NCBI GenBank assembly: GCA_910574185.1
Contig: CAJSZQ010000015.1
Coordinates: 1 to 64,000 of the forward strand
DNA: 64,000 nt
Direction of reading: 5' to 3'
Origin: Lachnospiraceae bacterium
GTDB taxonomy: Bacteria > Bacillota > Clostridia > Lachnospirales > Lachnospiraceae
Numbering within the stretch: position 1 is the stretch's first letter; each line of letters begins with the position of its first letter. Under the pieces are notes generated by a model. The model did not search any database, had not been told where the DNA came from, and saw only the letters and a list, made by a program, of their open reading frames with translations. Shown one piece after another: positions 59,698-64,000 of this stretch. Both the position numbers and the translations under genes were made by a program.

Positions 59698-60861
59698 TTA
59701 TAAAAGTTCCAGATTTTTTCGTATAAATTCACATCTCTGTCTGACACAATCCGGCGAGCGGAGCGGATCCTTAGGCGTTGCAAACAGATAATCCTCCAGT
59801 TTGTCAATCGTGGTAGACGCCACATGCATTCTGGTATCACAGGATGCATAATAAATATAAACTTCTCCGTTTTCCTTTGCAATTGCCCCATTAGTAAATA
59901 CCACATTCGACACATCCCCGACCCGTTCGTTTCCAAACGGCGCCAGAAATACGCCCGAAGGCTCTGCGATTACTCTGGAGGGCTCTTTCAAATCCGTCCC
60001 AAACGCATAGAGTACATAACGCAGGCCCGCCGCCGTATTGCGGACGCCATGCGCAATGTGTATCCAGCATTTCTTACCCTTAATCGGAGGCGCTCCGGCG
60101 CCGTTTTTTGACTCGGTCAGGGTATGGTAAATCCGCCTGCTTATGATTTTCTCTTCATCAATCACCGCATGGCAGATATCCTCGCACAGCCCGAATCCGA
60201 TACCTCCGCCGCTTCCGGTCTCAATAAATCCGTCCATCGGCCGGGTATAAAAAGCGTATTTACCGTCTACGAATTCCGGATGCAGCGCCACATTTCTCTG
60301 CTGGGGCGAGCGGAGCGTCTTCAGATTATCCAGACGTTCCCAGGTTTTTAAATCCTTCGTTCTGACAATTCCTGCCTCCGCAACGGCCGCGGATAAATCC
60401 GGGTTATCCTTCTCCTTGCTTTCCGAGCAGAACAGCCCGTAAATCCAGCCGTCCTCATGCTTCGTAAGGCGCATGTCATATACATTGGTTTCCTCCGGGC
60501 AGGTATCTGGCAGGACCACCGGATAATCCCAGAAACAAAACCCGTCAATTCCGGTCTCGCTTTCCGCTACTGCAAAAAAGGATTTCCTATCATTTCCCTC
60601 CACCCGGACGACCAGATAATACTTTCCATTCAGTTCGATGGCCCCTGAATTCATGACGGCATTAATTCCCAGACGCTCCATAAAATACGGATTCGTCTCC
60701 TCATCCAAATCATATCTCCAGTGAACCGGCGCAAATTCCCTTGTCAGCACCGGATATTCATATCTGTCATAGATTCCGTTATAATAGCTGCTTTTCTGAT
60801 TCTTTCTGGCAGTCAGCTTCTCTACCTTTGCCTGTTCCACATAATATTGTTTATGAAGCAT
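59698..60861 (-). CDS. GH130_1 4-O-beta-D-mannosyl-D-glucose phosphorylase
   Basis: Cytoplasmic inverting phosphorylase, 387 aa, that splits mannosyl-glucose with phosphate into alpha-Man-1-P and glucose. The five-bladed propeller shows [19 protein letters not shown], the catalytic Asp in [14 protein letters not shown], the phosphate-binding Arg/His region [11 protein letters not shown], and GGGIGFGL. Length and N-terminus (long helix [11 protein letters not shown]) match subfamily 1. It is encoded right after the epimerase (11-nt overlap), which makes its substrate. Man-1-P then goes to the mutase and glucose to the ROK kinase. Confidence 0.92.
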   Translation of the reverse strand: MLHKQYYVEQAKVEKLTARKNQKSSYYNGIYDRYEYPVLTREFAPVHWRYDLDEETNPYFMERLGINAVMNSGAIELNGKYYLVVRVEGNDRKSFFAVAESETGIDGFCFWDYPVVLPDTCPEETNVYDMRLTKHEDGWIYGLFCSESKEKDNPDLSAAVAEAGIVRTKDLKTWERLDNLKTLRSPQQRNVALHPEFVDGKYAFYTRPMDGFIETGSGGGIGFGLCEDICHAVIDEEKIISRRIYHTLTESKNGAGAPPIKGKKCWIHIAHGVRNTAAGLRYVLYAFGTDLKEPSRVIAEPSGVFLAPFGNERVGDVSNVVFTNGAIAKENGEVYIYYASCDTRMHVASTTIDKLEDYLFATPKDPLRSPDCVRQRCEFIRKNLELL

Positions 60862-62023
60862 CCTTAAGCCTCCTTATTACCTCGAAGCACATTCTTCCGT
60901 TATGATACGGACATTTCCATGGTTCCACAATAGGTTTCTCTATCGGCCTCCTATCTTTATCCAGAGCCGAAAACCATTCCGAGCCCGCCCTCTCATCAAT
61001 CAGGTATTCCCGGATATAGCCCCAGATATCTTCCGCCGCCTCCAAATACTCTTTCTTCTCCGGCTGTTTCTGGTACCCATTTAAGAATCCTACCACCGCT
61101 TCAGCCTGCACCCACCAGACGCGGGTCGTATCAACTACGCCGTTCTCTGCTTCATTTACCAGCGAATGGTCTATGTAGGCCGTTTTATAGATATTTTCCG
61201 TAATAGTCTTTGTAATCTGCCCCAGCTTCTTTTTATAAGAAGCATCTCCAAGTATCTCCAGTCCTCTGTCTATCAGCCAGGCGGTTTCTATATCATGTCC
61301 GTAGGAATATAGATCAATCAATGTATTCCATGTTCTGTCAAAGAAAACCTCCTGTCTTCCAAGCTCTGCATTATAAATCTTTTCCGCCATGATATCCAGC
61401 ATAAACCGAAGGTTGTCTGCCACGTATTTATCTCCTGTCACGCGGTACAATTCCGTATATGCCTCAAATACATGCAACAGAGTATTCATCGTCTTTTCCG
61501 CCATTACTCCGTTTTCCGACAGCTTATCATTATCCGCCGGTTCGAAGCTCCTGTTAAACGCTTCCAGATAACCGTATTCATCCTTACATTTTTCTTCCAC
61601 CAGATAGTAAAGACTTCTTGCGGTTTCCAAGGCTTCTTCATCCCCTGACGCATCATAATAAGAAGAAAGCGCATAGATGGCAAATGCCTGATTATACGTA
61701 TGCTTTGTAGTATCCTCCGGCTCACCTTTATAGGTAAGCGACCAGTAAACCCCGCCATACTCCCTGTCCAGACAGCGCTCCTTCAAAAACAGGAACGCAT
61801 GGCGCGCGCTATCAAGAAGCTCCTTTTCTCCAAGAACCAGATATGCATTGGAGAAAAACCAGAGGATCCTGCTGTTTAAAATACAGCCCTTTACAGCTTC
61901 TTTATCCAGATTTAAATTATAATCCAGAAAGCCATAGAATCCTCCGTATAGTTCATCCTTCATGCCCTGCCAGAATGGTATGATGTTTGTTTCTAAATGC
62001 CTTTTTACTTCTGTTGTCAGCAT
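60851..62023 (-). CDS. Cellobiose/mannobiose 2-epimerase (AGE family)
   Basis: Cytoplasmic (alpha/alpha)6-barrel epimerase, 390 aa, that converts the reducing-end mannose of beta-1,4-mannobiose into glucose. Family residues are visible: [14 protein letters not shown] (Arg), [15 protein letters not shown] (His), [13 protein letters not shown] (His), [12 protein letters not shown] (His) and [13 protein letters not shown] (Trp, Glu). The order matches cellobiose 2-epimerases rather than renin-binding GlcNAc epimerases. GGAGG precedes the ATG. It lies 18 nt below the GH130_2 gene and overlaps the GH130_1 gene, so the three form the core of the pathway. Confidence 0.92.
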   Translation of the reverse strand: MLTTEVKRHLETNIIPFWQGMKDELYGGFYGFLDYNLNLDKEAVKGCILNSRILWFFSNAYLVLGEKELLDSARHAFLFLKERCLDREYGGVYWSLTYKGEPEDTTKHTYNQAFAIYALSSYYDASGDEEALETARSLYYLVEEKCKDEYGYLEAFNRSFEPADNDKLSENGVMAEKTMNTLLHVFEAYTELYRVTGDKYVADNLRFMLDIMAEKIYNAELGRQEVFFDRTWNTLIDLYSYGHDIETAWLIDRGLEILGDASYKKKLGQITKTITENIYKTAYIDHSLVNEAENGVVDTTRVWWVQAEAVVGFLNGYQKQPEKKEYLEAAEDIWGYIREYLIDERAGSEWFSALDKDRRPIEKPIVEPWKCPYHNGRMCFEVIRRLKDAS

Positions 62024-62041
62024 GGTTTTCCTCCAAATTTT

Positions 62042-63067
62042 CTATCTTTTTCCAATCTCAGCGTCTTCTGCCGTAACAGCGCTATGCTCCCTGATATAGG
62101 CCGTCACCTCGTCAACCTTCGTAAAAGCAAGGCCTACATAGGTATCAGCGGCGCCGTAATAGATTGCAATCTTTCCGCTGTCGGCATCGTGGATCGTCGC
62201 ACAGGGGAATGTTACGTTCGGCACAAACCCGCGCTCTTCGTACCACTCCTCCGGCGTCAGAAGAAAGGTATCACAGCGGTACTTTACAACGGACGGTTCG
62301 TCAATGTCCAGAATGGCTCCGCCAATACTGTACACATATCCGTTACAGGTTCCGGTTACGCCATGGTAAAACAGAAGCCATCCTTCACTTGTCTCAATCG
62401 GAGCCGCGCCGCCGCCAATCTTCACGTTCTGCCACCATTCATTTCCTTTTCCCATCACATGGCGGTGTTTTCCCCAATATTCCATATCCTTACTTTCCGA
62501 AATAAAGATATCGCCAAATGGGGTGTGTCCGCTGTCACTTGGACGCGACAGCATCAAATACTTCCCGTTCACCTTTCTCGGAAACAGCACCGCGTTTCTG
62601 TTAAATGGAAGAAATGGATTTTCAATTCTCGTAAACGTCTCAAAATCCTGCGTCTTAGCAACCCCTATGGAGGCGCCATAAAAGTCCTGGCACCAGATAA
62701 TATAATAGGTATCTTCCACCTTTACCAGCCTTGGATCGTATGCATACTTCGGCATAAAATCATTTCCCGCTTCATCCTTAAATGTTATCTTATCCTTTTC
62801 AAAGTCCCAGTGGACAGCATCCTTACTTCTTCCAAGATAAATATATGGAATCCCATTTGTCTGCTCACCTCGGAATACGCCGATAAATTCTCCTTCATAG
62901 GGCATTACCGCACTGTTAAAAATCCTTGCAACGCCTTCTGCCGGATTGCGCCCGATAATTGGATTTTCACTGTAACGCCACACCGGCATCCATGCCTTGC
63001 CGTCATCCGGTCTCTCCTGCCAGGGTACATTCGGTACGGATGCCCCGATAATTTTCACTTCACTCAT
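62042..63067 (-). CDS. GH130_2 beta-1,4-manno-oligosaccharide phosphorylase
   Basis: Cytoplasmic phosphorylase, 341 aa, that shortens manno-oligosaccharides from the non-reducing end to give Man-1-P and a shorter chain. Subfamily 2 features are the N-terminus SVPNVPWQERPDD, NPAEGVARIFNSAV, the catalytic Asp in KYAYDPRLVKV, FLPFNRNAVLFPRK, IGGGAAPIETSEGW and FYHGV. TGGAGGAACG precedes the ATG. It lies 28 nt below the permease gene. It supplies mannobiose for the epimerase and GH130_1. Confidence 0.92.
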   Translation of the reverse strand: MSEVKIIGASVPNVPWQERPDDGKAWMPVWRYSENPIIGRNPAEGVARIFNSAVMPYEGEFIGVFRGEQTNGIPYIYLGRSKDAVHWDFEKDKITFKDEAGNDFMPKYAYDPRLVKVEDTYYIIWCQDFYGASIGVAKTQDFETFTRIENPFLPFNRNAVLFPRKVNGKYLMLSRPSDSGHTPFGDIFISESKDMEYWGKHRHVMGKGNEWWQNVKIGGGAAPIETSEGWLLFYHGVTGTCNGYVYSIGGAILDIDEPSVVKYRCDTFLLTPEEWYEERGFVPNVTFPCATIHDADSGKIAIYYGAADTYVGLAFTKVDEVTAYIREHSAVTAEDAEIGKR

Positions 63068-63095
63068 GATCGTTCCTCCATAGTCTATATTTTTA

Positions 63096-63941
63096 CTAAC
63101 CTTTTACAGCTCCCGCAGCCAATCCGCCGTAAATCTGTTTCTGACAGAGGATAAAGACGATTAAGGCGGGAATCATCGTGATAATTACACCCGCGCAGAT
63201 GTAGTTATACTGATTTCCCAGAGGACCCGTAAATTTAAACAACGATGTTGCAACCGTAACCAGCCTGTTTTTGTCCTGCAGATAAAGGTTCGCTGTATAG
63301 TATTCATTATAAACGCTTACACCCTTCAGAATCATAACCGTCACAATCGCCGGCTTCAGCAGCGGAAACAGGATTCTGAAAAATACGCCAAAATAAGTAC
63401 ATCCATCCATAATTGCCGATTCATCCAGGGAATCCGGAATGTTCTCAAAGAACTGGATAAAAATGTAAATCGAAATAATATCCGTACCGCACATCATGAT
63501 AATGTATCCCGGCAAGAAGTTAATCCATCCAAGACTGTACATAATCTGATATACAGATACCTGCATCGCAATACCCGGAAGCAGCGAAGCAAACAGGAAC
63601 ATATTTCTGATAAAACCGTTGCCCCTGAACTTAAAACGGCTAAGAACATACGCAAGCATGGAGCCGGTCAGAATAGAACCGGCAAGTACGCATACCAGAA
63701 TAATAATCGAATTCCTAAATGCAATCCCCATATTTGCCTGCGACCACGCCTGCACAAAGTTCTCAAAATAAGTCCAGCTCTCCGGAAGCGTCATGACATT
63801 CGTAGACGCATATTCCTCGGGCGTCTTAAACGCTGTGATGACACAGACTACAATTGGAAGCACTGAGACAAACGCCCCAAATATCAAAGTGATATATTTT
63901 AAAATGGATACTATCGTTCTTTTTGCTTTTGCCCCTGACAT
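63096..63941 (-). CDS. Sugar ABC transporter permease (MalG-like), mannan cluster
   Basis: Membrane subunit of a second CUT1 importer, 281 aa with six helices. The EAA loop is DESAIMDGCTYFGVFFRILFP and the C-terminus GGLAAGAVKG is typical of MalG-type permeases. It overlaps the stop of the gene beyond the window edge by 1 nt (TAATG) and has AAGGAGG upstream. With its partners outside the window it probably imports acetylated (gluco)manno-oligosaccharides, as suggested by the GH130 and epimerase genes behind it. It resembles the permease at 46-47 kb only as a family member. Confidence 0.92.
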   Translation of the reverse strand: MSGAKAKRTIVSILKYITLIFGAFVSVLPIVVCVITAFKTPEEYASTNVMTLPESWTYFENFVQAWSQANMGIAFRNSIIILVCVLAGSILTGSMLAYVLSRFKFRGNGFIRNMFLFASLLPGIAMQVSVYQIMYSLGWINFLPGYIIMMCGTDIISIYIFIQFFENIPDSLDESAIMDGCTYFGVFFRILFPLLKPAIVTVMILKGVSVYNEYYTANLYLQDKNRLVTVATSLFKFTGPLGNQYNYICAGVIITMIPALIVFILCQKQIYGGLAAGAVKG

Positions 63942-64000
63942 TATCTGGCACCTCCTTTTGCCTCTAACTCCTGACGTTTCTTACGTTTTCTTACTTCCCG
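63941..64000 (-). CDS. C-terminal end of an upstream gene, probably MalF-like permease (partial)
   Basis: The last 19 codons and stop of a gene that enters from the right edge (REVRKRKKRQELEAKGGAR). The tail is very basic. The 1-nt overlap with the MalG-like permease and operon logic suggest the first permease of the same transporter, but the fragment is too short to prove it. Confidence 0.55.
   Translation of the reverse strand, partial: REVRKRKKRQELEAKGGAR

Overview
The window looks like chromosome of a gut Firmicute, most likely a member of the Lachnospiraceae (Clostridia). The grounds are strong Shine-Dalgarno sites of the AGGAGG type, a T-box leader, gene content (GH130/epimerase mannan pathway, LPXTG pili with SipW-type peptidase, DUF624, VanZ, DUF885) and the absence of any Gram-negative envelope gene. 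The species cannot be named from sequence alone. No rRNA, tRNA, CRISPR array, complete IS element or prophage was seen.

Layout. 1-6.5 kb (all minus): a coiled-coil protein, a GHKL/LytTR two-component pair, lipoate ligase, an HD protein, an L-cysteine desulfidase/serine-dehydratase-like enzyme and a hypothetical protein. 7-10.5 kb: tatD and metG, with metG behind a methionine T-box leader into which about 2.6 tandem hairpin repeats have been inserted. 10.6-13 kb: an AT-rich BsuBI/PstI-type restriction-modification pair. 13-28 kb: housekeeping and transport genes (pepT, DUF885 peptidase-like, ArAE/FUSC-type protein, HAD hydrolase, NhaC antiporter, MFS, glycogen phosphorylase, AraC regulator, VanZ, GH31 glucosidase).

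28.5-43.5 kb (minus) is a roughly 15-kb surface-fibre locus. Transcribed from the high coordinate down it holds two small unknown proteins, a Lep-type signal peptidase, a 1463-residue LPSTG tip adhesin, a major pilin (LPSTG), two class C sortases, a CnaB-like secreted protein, two proteins with SipW-type (TasA/CalY-like) signal peptides, two membrane-anchored secreted proteins and a SipW-type signal peptidase. It combines a sortase pilus with a SipW/TasA-like export module.

44-64 kb is a carbohydrate region. A GH32 enzyme has a near-consensus promoter. A sugar ABC transporter is divergent from a LacI regulator across clear palindromic operators. A minus-strand mannan-oligosaccharide cluster then runs to the window end: ABC permease, GH130_2 phosphorylase, cellobiose/mannobiose 2-epimerase, GH130_1 phosphorylase, a DUF624 pair, two SGNH esterases (CE2 and CE17-like), phosphohexomutase, GH1 and a ManA-ROK kinase fusion. 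Together they can turn acetylated beta-mannosides into fructose-6-P and glucose-6-P: the epimerase and GH130_1 give Man-1-P plus Glc, the mutase gives Man-6-P, and the two halves of the fusion handle Man-6-P and Glc.

Intergenic hairpins are the most unusual feature. Three spacers (23.8, 45.6 and 54.2 kb) carry a 54-nt core that aligns without gaps, has compensatory base changes in its stem and an almost invariant loop, and sits inside long, nearly perfect outer arms that are unrelated between copies. Other large hairpins of different sequence lie at 13.2, 25.2, 26.0 and 45.9 kb.
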